Positions 1-7,166 are shown, counted from the stretch's first letter. The stretch is DNA of 19,745 nucleotides from Xanthobacteraceae bacterium (GCA_025929595.1 JAICQA010000008.1:1-19745); one strand, 5' to 3'. Notes: generated by a model from the sequence alone, not told the origin. Made by a program: numbers and translations.

Positions 1-1224
1 GACCATAATGGCGACCATGGCGAGGCCGAAGATCAGCATGCGGTACTGTTCAAATTCGCGGAATACTTCGAAGCCGCCGACCATGATGAGTGCGCTGAGC
101 GCGACGCCGAGCTGCGAGCCCATGCCGCCGAGTACGACGATCGCGACGATCATCGCCGACTCCATGAAGGTGAAGGATTCCGGGCTGATGAATCCCTGGC
201 GAGTCGCAAAAAATGCGCCTGCGATGCCACCGAACATGGCGCCGAGGGCAAAGGCGGTGAGCTTGGTATTCGTCGTGTTGATGCCAAGCGATCGGCAGGC
301 GATCTCATCTTCGCGCATCGCTTCCCAGGCGCGGCCGATCGGGAGACGGCGCAGGCGAAGCGTGACGAAGTTGGTCAGCAGCGCAAGCCCGAGGATCACG
401 TAGAAGAGAAAAACGACCCGGTGCGACGGGTTGAACTCGAGTCCAAAATAGGCCGCGAAGCCTTCATCGCCCGCGGTGAACGGCAGGCCGAAGAAAGACG
501 GCCGGGGAATGCCCGAGAGACCGTTGGGGCCGCCGGTGAATTCCTGCCAGTTCAATATGACGAGGCGAATGATTTCGCCAAAGGCGAGCGTGACGATGGC
601 AAGATAATCGCCGCGCAATCGCAGAACCGGAAAGCCGAGCAGGATTCCCCAGAAGGCGGCGAGAATTCCCGCAAGCGGCAGACATATCCAGAACGACAAG
701 CCGAAATTGGTGGCGAGGAGTGCGAACGAGTAGGCGCCGACCGCGTAGAAGGCGGCATAGCCTAGGTCGAGCAGGCCCGCGAGCCCAACCACGATGTTCA
801 GGCCCCAGCCAAGCATGACATAGGTCATGACAAGGATGGCGACGTCGAGGATGTAACGGTTGTCGAAAAACATCACTGGAATGATCAGCGCGAAGATCAG
901 CAGCGCGCCGCCGGCGACGTTGCCGAGATAGTTCCCCCGCGCGAAGGGCGCGGGGATGAAGGCGGCGGAACGGCGAAGGGCGCCGGAACGAAAGAAGAGT
1001 GCGATCAGGAAGCGCCCGGCCATCACGAGGCCGACGGACATGAACAACAATTGCGGCCGCGGCAGCAGGACCAGTGCGCCGGTCGGACCCTGTTCGGTTC
1101 GCAATCCAAGTATGAGGCAGAAGAGACCGAACGCGACGATGCCGGCGACAAGCGTGTCCCTGAGAGCGCCGGCGAAATCCAGGCCGGCCTTCACTGACGC
1201 GTCGGTGGTATTCCCGCTCGCCAT
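1..1224 (-). CDS. livM: Branched-chain amino acid-type ABC transporter permease LivM (partial, C-terminus beyond window)
   Basis: Inner-membrane permease of a LivFGHM-type high-affinity ABC importer. In soil Alphaproteobacteria such importers carry amino acids and also aromatic acids or amides. Reading the minus strand from the ATG at 1224 gives 408 open codons up to the edge with no stop. The N-terminus starts MASGNTTDAS and carries an extra hydrophobic stretch (about residues 20-110), as in long LivM forms. The family core follows: NRYILDVAILVMTYVMLGWGLN, then GLAGLLDLGYAAFYAVGAY, LRLRGDYLAIVTLAFGEI, the cytoplasmic coupling loop IGRAWEAMREDEIACRSLGIN, and GGMGSQLGV near the edge. Only a few tens of residues should be missing. 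The ATG lies 9 nt after the livH stop, so the two are surely co-transcribed. livG and livF would be expected further left. Substrate cannot be told from sequence, but divergence from an aromatic monooxygenase cluster fits an aromatic or amide substrate (inference). Confidence 0.9.
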   Translation of the reverse strand, partial: MASGNTTDASVKAGLDFAGALRDTLVAGIVAFGLFCLILGLRTEQGPTGALVLLPRPQLLFMSVGLVMAGRFLIALFFRSGALRRSAAFIPAPFARGNYLGNVAGGALLIFALIIPVMFFDNRYILDVAILVMTYVMLGWGLNIVVGLAGLLDLGYAAFYAVGAYSFALLATNFGLSFWICLPLAGILAAFWGILLGFPVLRLRGDYLAIVTLAFGEIIRLVILNWQEFTGGPNGLSGIPRPSFFGLPFTAGDEGFAAYFGLEFNPSHRVVFLFYVILGLALLTNFVTLRLRRLPIGRAWEAMREDEIACRSLGINTTNTKLTAFALGAMFGGIAGAFFATRQGFISPESFTFMESAMIVAIVVLGGMGSQLGVALSALIMVGGFEVFREFEQYRMLIFGLAMVAIMV

Positions 1225-1233
1225 CGGGCCCGC

Positions 1234-2148
1234 TCAGACTTTCTCGACTTCGGGGCGGCCGAGGATGCCGGTCGGCATGAAGATGAGCACGATCGCGAGA
1301 ATGGAGAAGGCGGCGACATCCTTGTACGCCACCGAGAAATAAGCGGACCAGAACGTCTCGATCAGACCGATCAGGAGACCGCCCAGCATCGCGCCGGGGA
1401 GCGAGCCGATGCCGCCGAGGACCGCGGCCGTGAACGCCTTAATGCCGGCGATGAAGCCGATGAAGAAGTCGATCACTCCGTAATAGAGCAGAAACATGAT
1501 GCTCGCGACGGAGGCCAGCGCTGCGCCGATCACGAAGGTGAGCGATATCGTGCGGTCGACGTTGATGCCGACGAGCGACGCCATTTTCAGGTCCTGCGAT
1601 GTGGCGCGCATGTTGCGGCCGAGCGCGGTCGCCGACACGATCCAGGAAAAGACCAGCATCAACGCGACCGTGGTCAGCACGATGATGATCTGGATGTTCG
1701 ACACCTGTACAACGAAGCCGCCGTTATCGATCAGCGTGTAGTTGCCGGTGATGATTGGCGGCAGCGGCTTCACGCGCGCGCCTTGTGCCACCTGAATGTA
1801 GTTCTGCAATGCGATGGCCATGCCGATCGCGGAGATGAGCGGCGCGAGCCGGAAGGAGCCGCGCAGCGGCCGGTAGGCAAGGCGCTCGACCGTCCATCCG
1901 TAAAGCGCGGTGAGCGCCATGGCGATGATGAGGACGAGCAGCAGCGCGACGGGGACCGCGGTGATGCCAATGGCAATAAGCGCAAGAAAAGCGATGAGGG
2001 CGATATAGGTGCCGACCATGAACACATCGCCATGGGCGAAGTTGATCATGCCGACGATGCCGTACACCATCGTGTAGCCGATCGCGATCAGGCCGTAGAT
2101 CGATCCGAGCGCGAGCCCGTTGATGAGCTGCTGAATGAAATATTCCAC
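1234..2148 (-). CDS. livH: Branched-chain amino acid-type ABC transporter permease LivH
   Basis: Inner-membrane permease that would pair with the adjacent LivM in a LivFGHM importer. It contains the family hallmarks LINGLALGSIYGLIAIGYTMVYGI and GMINFAHGDVFMVG at the N-terminus. The coupling-loop motif ATALGRNMRATSQDLKMASLVGIN sits in the middle, and AFTAAVLGGIGSLPGAMLGG near the C-terminus. The whole protein is a series of hydrophobic helices. A longer reading begins at a TTG at 2157, but I prefer the GTG at 2148. It gives the usual MEYFIQQL start and has a GGGGAG Shine-Dalgarno 9 nt upstream (2158-2163), which would abut the TTG with no spacing. The result is 304 residues, normal for LivH. 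It is first in its operon and divergent from the monooxygenase at 2382. Confidence 0.92.
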   Translation of the reverse strand: MEYFIQQLINGLALGSIYGLIAIGYTMVYGIVGMINFAHGDVFMVGTYIALIAFLALIAIGITAVPVALLLVLIIAMALTALYGWTVERLAYRPLRGSFRLAPLISAIGMAIALQNYIQVAQGARVKPLPPIITGNYTLIDNGGFVVQVSNIQIIIVLTTVALMLVFSWIVSATALGRNMRATSQDLKMASLVGINVDRTISLTFVIGAALASVASIMFLLYYGVIDFFIGFIAGIKAFTAAVLGGIGSLPGAMLGGLLIGLIETFWSAYFSVAYKDVAAFSILAIVLIFMPTGILGRPEVEKV

Positions 2149-2157
2149 GCGTCCCAA

Positions 2158-2163
2158 CTCCCC
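2158..2163 (-). promoter_or_regulatory. Ribosome binding site deciding the livH start
   Basis: On the minus strand this reads GGGGAG. It lies 9 nt before the GTG at 2148 and directly touches the TTG at 2157. The spacing supports the GTG as the true livH start. Confidence 0.6.
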
Positions 2164-2370
2164 ATGAGCCCGTCCGGCTTCTTCGCCGCCCTCGCGGGGG
2201 CGCGGCCAAATCGGGCACCTTCAACGTGTACCGCGAGCGCACGGTCTCGACAATTCCGCCGTTGACCGGCGCGCCGCGCGCGGCCGGAGGTTCCGCGCAA
2301 TCCCGCAACGGTACCTTTCGGCGGCAGGAAGAGGGTATAGACGTTAAAACGAGCAAAAATGCACAGAACC

Positions 2371-2376
2371 GGGGAG
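2371..2376 (+). promoter_or_regulatory. Ribosome binding site deciding the monooxygenase start
   Basis: GGGGAG 5 nt before the ATG at 2382. It fixes the start well inside a longer open frame that begins at 2226. Confidence 0.6.
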
Positions 2377-2381
2377 ACCCC

Positions 2382-3938
2382 ATGAGCCGAAAACCCGAAG
2401 ATATCCTCGCCGGCAAAGCGCGCCCGTTCACCGGGCAGGAATTTCTCGACAGCCTGCGTGACGAGCGGCAGGTCTACATCAATGGCGAGCGGGTGAAGGA
2501 TGTCACCACGCATTCCGCCTTCCGTAATTCTGCTCGAACGCTCGCGCGCCTCTATGACGCGCTGCATGATCCCAAGCACAAAGAGGTGTTGACGTGCCCG
2601 ACCGACACGGGCAACGGCGGATACACGCACAAATTCTTCCGCGTGGCGAAATCGCGCGAGGATCTGGTTGCGCAGCAGCAGGCGATCGCCGAATGGTCGC
2701 GCATGACCTATGGGTGGATGGGCCGGACGCCGGATTACAAAGCTTCGCTCATGAACACGCTCGGCGCAAACGCCGACTACTATGGCAAGTTCGCCGACAA
2801 TGCGCGGCGCTGGCACAAGCGCGCGCAAGAGTCGGTCATGTTCATGAACCACGCCATCGTCAATCCGCCGGTCGACCGGGGCCGGCCGACCGACGAAGTG
2901 AAAGATGTCTACGTCACGATCAAGAAGGAGACGGACGCCGGCGTGATCGTCTCGGGCGCGAAAGTTGTGGCGACCTCCGCCGCCTTCACGCACTACAATT
3001 TCCTCGGCCAGAACGCCGCGACAGCGACCGCCGACCCCGATCTTGCGATCATGTTCATCATGCCGATGGACGCGCCGGGCGTGAAGCTCTTCTGCCGCAC
3101 CTCATACGAGCAGATCGCGACGACGCTCGGTACTCCCTACGACTATCCGCTCTCGTCGCGCTTCGACGAGAACGACGCGATCTTCGTGCTCGATGACGTG
3201 CTGATCCCGTGGGAGGACATTCTCGTCTATCGCGACACCGAAAAGATCCTGAGCTTCTATCCGCGCTCGGGGTTCCTGAACGGCTTCTGCTTCCAAGGCT
3301 GCACGCGCTTCGCCGTGAAGCTCGACTTCATGGCGGGCCTGCTCGAGAAGGCGTTGCACGCCACCGGTGGCGACGAATTCCGCGGCAATCAGGCGATGCT
3401 CGGCGAGGTGGTGGCCTGGCGGAATCTGTTCTGGTCCTTGTCCGATTGCATGGCGAACAGCCCGCAAGAATGGGTCGGGGAGGCGGTGTTGCCGAATTTG
3501 CAGGCGGCGCTTTCCTATCGCGTCTTCGCGCCCGACGCCTATCCGCGCATCAAGGAGATCATCGAGAAAATCGTCGCGTCCGCGCTCATCTATCTTCCGT
3601 CGTCGGCCAAGGATTTCAAGAACAAGGAGATCGACCCGTATCTTGCGCGCTTCGTGCGCGGCTCGCATGGCGTCACCTACAAGGAGCGCATCAAGATCAT
3701 GAAGCTGCTGTGGGATGCGATCGGCACCGAATTCGGCGGGCGCCACGAGTTGTATGAGCGCAACTATGCCGGCAACCATGAGGACATTCGCATCCAGACG
3801 CTGACCGGCGCGCGCCGCAACGGCTCGATGGAGCGCATGAAGGCGATGGTGGACCAGTGCATGTCCGATTACGACGAGAACGGCTGGACGGGCAGCACCT
3901 GGCTCAATCCAGGTAGCGACGCAGGTTCGCGCAGCTAA
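2382..3938 (+). CDS. HpaB-family FADH2-dependent aromatic monooxygenase, oxygenase component
   Basis: Probable oxygenase of a two-component flavin monooxygenase (4-hydroxyphenylacetate 3-hydroxylase family), which uses FADH2 and O2 to hydroxylate a phenolic or related ring. From the ATG at 2382 it is 518 residues, the usual HpaB length. GGGGAG at 2371-2376 lies 5 nt upstream; the open frame extends back to 2226 but that part looks non-coding. Seen motifs: TDTGNGGYTHKFF (about 74-86), GRTPDY (114-119) with Arg115 and Tyr119 in the places of the HpaB substrate/flavin residues, and FMNHAIVNPPVDR with His157. GAKVVATSAAFTHYNFLGQ and a C-terminal acyl-CoA-dehydrogenase-like helical part (NGFCFQGCTRFAVKLDFMAGLL onward) follow. 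The related 4-hydroxybutyryl-CoA dehydratase needs a Cys/Cys/His/Cys iron-sulfur site; the N-terminal cysteine pair is absent, so a dehydratase is unlikely. The reductase partner is probably the HpaC-type gene at 5170. Substrate unknown. Confidence 0.85.
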   Translation: MSRKPEDILAGKARPFTGQEFLDSLRDERQVYINGERVKDVTTHSAFRNSARTLARLYDALHDPKHKEVLTCPTDTGNGGYTHKFFRVAKSREDLVAQQQAIAEWSRMTYGWMGRTPDYKASLMNTLGANADYYGKFADNARRWHKRAQESVMFMNHAIVNPPVDRGRPTDEVKDVYVTIKKETDAGVIVSGAKVVATSAAFTHYNFLGQNAATATADPDLAIMFIMPMDAPGVKLFCRTSYEQIATTLGTPYDYPLSSRFDENDAIFVLDDVLIPWEDILVYRDTEKILSFYPRSGFLNGFCFQGCTRFAVKLDFMAGLLEKALHATGGDEFRGNQAMLGEVVAWRNLFWSLSDCMANSPQEWVGEAVLPNLQAALSYRVFAPDAYPRIKEIIEKIVASALIYLPSSAKDFKNKEIDPYLARFVRGSHGVTYKERIKIMKLLWDAIGTEFGGRHELYERNYAGNHEDIRIQTLTGARRNGSMERMKAMVDQCMSDYDENGWTGSTWLNPGSDAGSRS

Positions 3939-3963
3939 GCCGCTGCGATGCTCGCGCGGCTTA
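3936..3963 (+). other. Small inverted repeat (hairpin) after the monooxygenase
   Basis: Arms TAAGCCGC (3936-3943) and GCGGCTTA (3956-3963) are exact complements with a 12-nt loop, and they include part of the stop codon. No T-run follows, so this is not a clear terminator. It could be an intercistronic mRNA-stabilising hairpin between the monooxygenase and the amidase. Confidence 0.35.
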
Positions 3964-3987
3964 CATGACTGATGTGCGGGGACAAGA

Positions 3988-5097
3988 ATGCGCACGATTC
4001 GGATCGACCGAACCAAATCGCTGATTGACGAACCGCATTGCGGCCATAACCGCTACCACCCCGATATCGAGCCGATCCTCGAAGTTGAAGAGGGCGAAGA
4101 GATCGGACTTGAGACCCGCGACGCGGTCGACGGCCAGATCACGCTCGAAACCACGGTCGCGGATTTTCCGAAGATCAACCGCGGCAGAATTCATCCGTTG
4201 ACGGGGCCAGTGTTTGTCAAAGGCGCCGAACCGGGTGACCTGCTCGAAATCGAGTTCCTGGATATCGTTTCGCAGCCGAACGCCTTTACGTCGATATTCC
4301 CCGGCGGCGGCTTTTTGCGCGATGTGATGACCGAACCATTCCTTGCGCATTGGAAGATCGCCGGAAACTGGGCGACGTCGGAGCAGATACCGGGGGTTCG
4401 CATTCCCGGCGCGCCCTTCATGGGAATCTCGGCGGTGGCGCCGTCGGCGGAAAAGCTTGTCGAGTGGACGGAGCGCGAGCAGCGCGTGCGCGAACGGGGC
4501 GGGATAGCGCCGCCGCCCGATCCTAACGGGGCGGTGCCCGGCGGCCGCTGCGGGCTGACCGGTCTCCGCACGATTCCACCGCGCGAAAACGGCGGAAACT
4601 TCGACGTCAAACAACTCACCAGGGGCGCAAAGCTGTTTCTGCCCGTCTTCACGCGTGGCGCCCTGTTCTCCACTGGCGACGCGCATTTCGCGCAAGGCGA
4701 TGGGGAGGTCTGTCTCACGGCCGTGGAGATGGGCGCCACGGTGGTTGTCCGATTTCGGGTTCACAAGGGCGCCGCACGCGCGCGCCGCTTCTCCGCGCCG
4801 GTGTTCATGCAGCAGCAATTTTTTGCCGATCCGAAAATTGCAGTCCCGGAACGCTTCCTGGGCGTGATGGGCATGCCGATCGGAAGCGACGGCGAAATTG
4901 AAGCGGAGAATCTCAATCTCGCGTGCCGCAATGCCGTGCTCAACATGATCGCTGTGCTGCAGGAGCGCGGTTTTACGCGCGAGCAGGCCTACGTCATCTG
5001 TAGCGTCGCCGTGGACCTCCGCATTTCCAACGTCGTCGATGTGCCAAACTACGTGGTGTCGGCCTTGTTGCCAGAGCTAATTTTTGACGGCGACTGA
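3988..5097 (+). CDS. Acetamidase/formamidase (FmdA/AmdA family)
   Basis: Amide hydrolase of the acetamidase/formamidase family, which releases ammonia and a carboxylate from short amides. The 369 residues are slightly short for the family (about 310-410). Typical blocks are visible: HCGHNRYHPDIEPIL near the N-terminus, LTGPVFVKGAEPGDLLEIEFLDI (about 68-90), GGGFLRD, PGAPFMGISAVAPS, and then GGNFDVKQLTRGAKLFLPV followed by ALFSTGDAHFAQGDGEV, the strongest family signature. Near the C-terminus, LNMIAVLQERGFTREQAYVICSVAVDLRISNVVD also matches. The ATG at 3988 has a purine-rich GGGGACAAG just upstream. It follows the monooxygenase by 49 nt and precedes the flavin reductase by 72 nt, so one transcript is likely. 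Its place between the two halves of a monooxygenase suggests it acts on an amide made in the same pathway (inference). No signal peptide, so cytoplasmic. Confidence 0.85.
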   Translation: MRTIRIDRTKSLIDEPHCGHNRYHPDIEPILEVEEGEEIGLETRDAVDGQITLETTVADFPKINRGRIHPLTGPVFVKGAEPGDLLEIEFLDIVSQPNAFTSIFPGGGFLRDVMTEPFLAHWKIAGNWATSEQIPGVRIPGAPFMGISAVAPSAEKLVEWTEREQRVRERGGIAPPPDPNGAVPGGRCGLTGLRTIPPRENGGNFDVKQLTRGAKLFLPVFTRGALFSTGDAHFAQGDGEVCLTAVEMGATVVVRFRVHKGAARARRFSAPVFMQQQFFADPKIAVPERFLGVMGMPIGSDGEIEAENLNLACRNAVLNMIAVLQERGFTREQAYVICSVAVDLRISNVVDVPNYVVSALLPELIFDGD

Positions 5098-5128
5098 ATG
5101 TGACAGCGAACGCGCCCGCCTACGCGAA

Positions 5129-5151
5129 ATGGCCGGGACAAGCCCGGCCAT
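5129..5151. repeat. Intergenic palindromic repeat (MAGLVPAI-type, Hyphomicrobiales)
   Basis: Arms ATGGCCGGG (5129-5137) and CCCGGCCAT (5143-5151) are exact complements around a 5-nt loop ACAAG. The minus strand of this element translates to MAGLVPAI, a spurious peptide I recall from many Bradyrhizobium-type annotations where this repeat is common. It lies in the gap between the amidase and the flavin reductase. It may act as a mild hairpin in the transcript. Confidence 0.65.
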
Positions 5152-5169
5152 GACGAGTAGTATCAAAGC

Positions 5170-5724
5170 ATGAACTGGCACGATCAGCTGCCGGACGACT
5201 CGACTGGCGGCGCCTTCATGGCGGAGCCGCCGGTCAGTTTCTCGACCGTCGAGCCGAAGCAATTTCGTGAAGCAATGGCGCGGCTCGGCGCGGCCGTGCA
5301 CGTCGTCACGACAAACGGACCCGGCGGCAAGCATGGTTTCACCGCGACGGCGGTGAGTTCCGTATCCGATCAGCCGGCGACGATGCTCGTCTGCCTCAAC
5401 CGGCGCAGCCGCATCATTCCAGTGCTGCGAGAGAACGGAATCCTTTGCGTCAATACACTGCGCGCGGGCGACGACTCCGTCGCCGACGTGTTTGCCGGGC
5501 GGACGGGGCTGAGCGGCGCGCAGCGCTTTCTGCAAGGCAAATGGCTGACGCTTGCGACAGGTGCACCCGTTCTCGAAACGGCGGTCGTCAGTTGTGACTG
5601 CCGTATCATCGAGTCGAAGCCGGTTGCCTCGCACAATGTCTATTTTTGCGGTGTGGTCGCAGTGCGGCAGGGCGAACCCGGCCGTGCGCTCGTCTATCAC
5701 GACCGCGAGTACAAGCACGTCTGA
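5170..5724 (+). CDS. HpaC-type flavin reductase (monooxygenase reductase component)
   Basis: NAD(P)H:flavin oxidoreductase of the flavin_reductase-like domain family, which makes FADH2 for a partner oxygenase. Seen blocks: FREAMARLGAAVHVVTTNGPGGKHGFTATAVSSVSDQPATMLVCLNR, then GILCVNTL, VADVFAGRTG and the C-terminal ALVYHDREYKHV. The block YHDREY matches the end of HpaC/ActVB-like reductases. The frame from the ATG at 5170 gives 184 residues. An ATG at 5218 (MAEPPVSFSTVEPKQF) gives 168, closer to HpaC, and both have weak ribosome sites, so the start is uncertain. It is the obvious partner for the oxygenase at 2382, though the amidase gene separates the two. Confidence 0.85.
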   Translation: MNWHDQLPDDSTGGAFMAEPPVSFSTVEPKQFREAMARLGAAVHVVTTNGPGGKHGFTATAVSSVSDQPATMLVCLNRRSRIIPVLRENGILCVNTLRAGDDSVADVFAGRTGLSGAQRFLQGKWLTLATGAPVLETAVVSCDCRIIESKPVASHNVYFCGVVAVRQGEPGRALVYHDREYKHV

Positions 5725-5851
5725 TTCCTGCTGGCGTTGCGTTCAATCCGCCGTGGAACCTTCGCAGACCGTTAAGCCCGCGCCGGGTTCCAGGAACACG
5801 GCCGGGCGCAAGCGCGTTACATCACGCTGGGGCTACTCCATGGAGCGTTCG

Positions 5852-6052
5852 ATGGCCAACCAGAATCAAAACCCCAACCAACGCGATCCGAACGAGAAAG
5901 AGCACCAGAGCGGCAGCCAGAAACCCGGCCAGCAGCAACAGCAGCCCGGTCAGGGCGGCCAGCAGGGCGGCGGCCAGAAGCTTGGCCAGCAACAGCAGCA
6001 GCCCGGTCAGGGTGGCCAGCAGCAACAGGGAGGGCAGCAGCAGAAACGCTGA
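5852..6052 (+). CDS. Small Gln/Gly-rich low-complexity protein
   Basis: A 66-residue hydrophilic protein, MANQNQNPNQRDPNEKEHQS followed by a tail of Gln, Gly and Pro. GGAG at 5842-5845 sits 6 nt before the ATG at 5852, and an intrinsic terminator lies 15 nt after the stop. Both make it a real gene rather than a chance frame. The tail holds two exact copies of the 13-residue unit GQQQQQPGQGGQQ (residues 26-38 and 45-57). The matching 39-nt units (5927-5965, 5984-6022) differ at three positions, all synonymous. No membrane segment, signal peptide or cysteine. The protein is probably disordered. I recall similar small Gln-rich proteins in Bradyrhizobium but know no function. Confidence 0.65.
   Translation: MANQNQNPNQRDPNEKEHQSGSQKPGQQQQQPGQGGQQGGGQKLGQQQQQPGQGGQQQQGGQQQKR
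5927..6022 (+). repeat. Direct repeat inside the Gln-rich gene (two 39-nt units, 57-nt period)
   Basis: Unit 1 is 5927-5965 and unit 2 is 5984-6022. They differ at three of 39 positions and encode identical 13-residue peptides. They are separated by a short GGG-QKL linker. Confidence 0.75.
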
Positions 6053-6066
6053 CGGCCCTGAAGCAG

Positions 6067-6092
6067 AAAGCCCCGCGCGAGCGGGGCTTTTT
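6067..6092 (+). terminator. Rho-independent terminator after the Gln-rich gene
   Basis: A perfect 10-bp stem, AAAGCCCCGC (6067-6076) with GCGGGGCTTT (6081-6090), has a GCGA tetraloop and runs into a five-T tract. It ends the transcript of the small Gln-rich gene and separates it from the AraC-type regulator. Confidence 0.9.
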
Positions 6093-6145
6093 GCATGCGC
6101 GTTGCAAGGTTTGCCCGAATAGTGCGCCGGTCTATGGTGCGCTCC

Positions 6146-7057
6146 ATGCCGCGCGCCGCGACGCTTCCGCTCTTTCACCTCTACGGCGATCCGCCCGACG
6201 ATCAGGCGTTCGATTTCGTTCACATCGAAACGATTTCGTCGCGCTCGTCGGTTCACGGCTGGACGATCAGCCCGCACCGGCATCGCAATCTCTTTCAAAT
6301 TTTGCTCGCGGAGCAGGGCGGCGGAATGCTCGATCTCGAGGCGGACGCCATCACGTTCGAAGCGCCGGCCGTCGTCCTGATTGCGCCGACCGTGGCGCAC
6401 GGCTTTCGTTTCCGGCGCGAAGTCACCGAAGGCTATGTCGTCAGCTTCACCGAGGACGTCGCCGGCACGATCGGCGAAAACGGGGATGCGGCGCTGGCGC
6501 GGTTGCGTTCGATCGCAGCGAATCCTTTGTTGTCGTTTGCGCGCGCCGGCGATGTCGCGCGCCTCTCGCGGCTCTGCAAGGAGTTGCTCGATGAAACTTC
6601 TCTCGCGCGCGAGGGCCACGAGGTGGCGGCGCGCTCCTATCTTGCACTGATCGGAATCGAGGTCGCGCGGATCGCGGCGAGCCGCAGGCGCACGGGTGCC
6701 GTCACGCTGACCGCCGCAGACCCGACGGTCGAGGAATTGCGTCGGCTGATCGAGACGAATTTCCAGAACGAGCGGAATATCGGCTTCTACGCAGGCAAGC
6801 TCGCGATGACACCGGATCGGCTCAACGATCATGTAAAGCGCGCGACCGGAGTCACGGCAGGCCATCTGCTGCGTCAGCGCATTTTGACCGAAGCGAAACG
6901 GCAGCTCGTCTTCACCCGGCTGACGGTGGGCGAAATCGCTTACGACCTTGCCTTCGCCGACCCGTCGCACTTCGGGCGCTTCTTCAAGAAGCAGACCGGC
7001 ACCACGCCGCAGGCTTTCCGCGACAATGCGCTCAGGGCGCGGGCGGGGACGAACTAG
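6146..7057 (+). CDS. AraC-family transcriptional activator, PobR/HpaA-like
   Basis: DNA-binding regulator of 303 residues. The N-terminal cupin-like effector domain reads PLFHLYGDPPDDQAFDFVHIETI, then HGWTISPHRHRNLFQILL (about 38-54) and APAVVLIAPTVAHGFRF. This is the pattern of the AraC-type PobR/PobC and HpaA regulators that sense 4-hydroxybenzoate or 4-hydroxyphenylacetate. The C-terminal AraC double helix-turn-helix spans about 195-295, with NIGFYAGKLAMTPDRLNDHVKRATG as the first motif and TVGEIAYDLAFADPSHFGRFFKKQTGTTPQAFR as the second. The open frame extends to an ATG at 6095, but that codon is 2 nt from the terminator T-tract. The ATG at 6146 (MPRAATLPLF) fits the family better. It lies between the monooxygenase cluster and pcaBDC and probably activates one or both (inference). 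Confidence 0.85.
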   Translation: MPRAATLPLFHLYGDPPDDQAFDFVHIETISSRSSVHGWTISPHRHRNLFQILLAEQGGGMLDLEADAITFEAPAVVLIAPTVAHGFRFRREVTEGYVVSFTEDVAGTIGENGDAALARLRSIAANPLLSFARAGDVARLSRLCKELLDETSLAREGHEVAARSYLALIGIEVARIAASRRRTGAVTLTAADPTVEELRRLIETNFQNERNIGFYAGKLAMTPDRLNDHVKRATGVTAGHLLRQRILTEAKRQLVFTRLTVGEIAYDLAFADPSHFGRFFKKQTGTTPQAFRDNALRARAGTN

Positions 7058-7059
7058 CT

Positions 7060-7165
7060 CGTCGTCCCGGGCGAGGCGCGAAAGCGCTGAGACCCGGGAC
7101 CGTTCCGAGACTGATTGATAACGGTCCCGGCTCTCGCGCGCGGAGCGCGCTCGGCCGGGACGACG
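7060..7165. repeat. Nested palindromic intergenic repeat between the AraC gene and pcaC
   Basis: The gap between two convergent genes is almost filled by one folded element. Outer arms CGTCGTCCCGG (7060-7070) and CCGGGACGACG (7155-7165) are exact 11-nt complements. Inner arms CCGGGACCGTT (7094-7104) and AACGGTCCCGG (7120-7130) are another exact 11-bp stem with a 15-nt loop. It resembles the CGTCCCGG-type dispersed repeats of Bradyrhizobium-like genomes (recalled). As a hairpin between convergent genes it could help end transcription from both sides. Confidence 0.75.
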
Positions 7166-7166
7166 T

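Noticed and set aside
2226..2381. N-terminal extension of the monooxygenase to the ATG at 2226
   Set aside because: The extra 52 residues do not resemble the family, and a strong ribosome site points to the ATG at 2382.
2382..3938. 4-hydroxybutyryl-CoA dehydratase as an alternative for the HpaB-like gene
   Set aside because: The N-terminal cysteine pair that holds the iron-sulfur cluster is absent, and a flavin reductase gene is nearby.
2088..4016. Two minus-strand open frames of about 300 codons opposite the monooxygenase
   Set aside because: Arg/Ala/His-rich shadow translations of a clear HpaB-family gene.
5077..5718. Minus-strand open frame of 213 codons including MAGLVPAI
   Set aside because: The peptide comes from the intergenic palindrome, and the rest is opposite the flavin reductase.
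5927..6022. CRISPR-like or mobile repeat
   Set aside because: Only two in-frame units exist, inside a coding gene and with synonymous differences, so it is a protein repeat.
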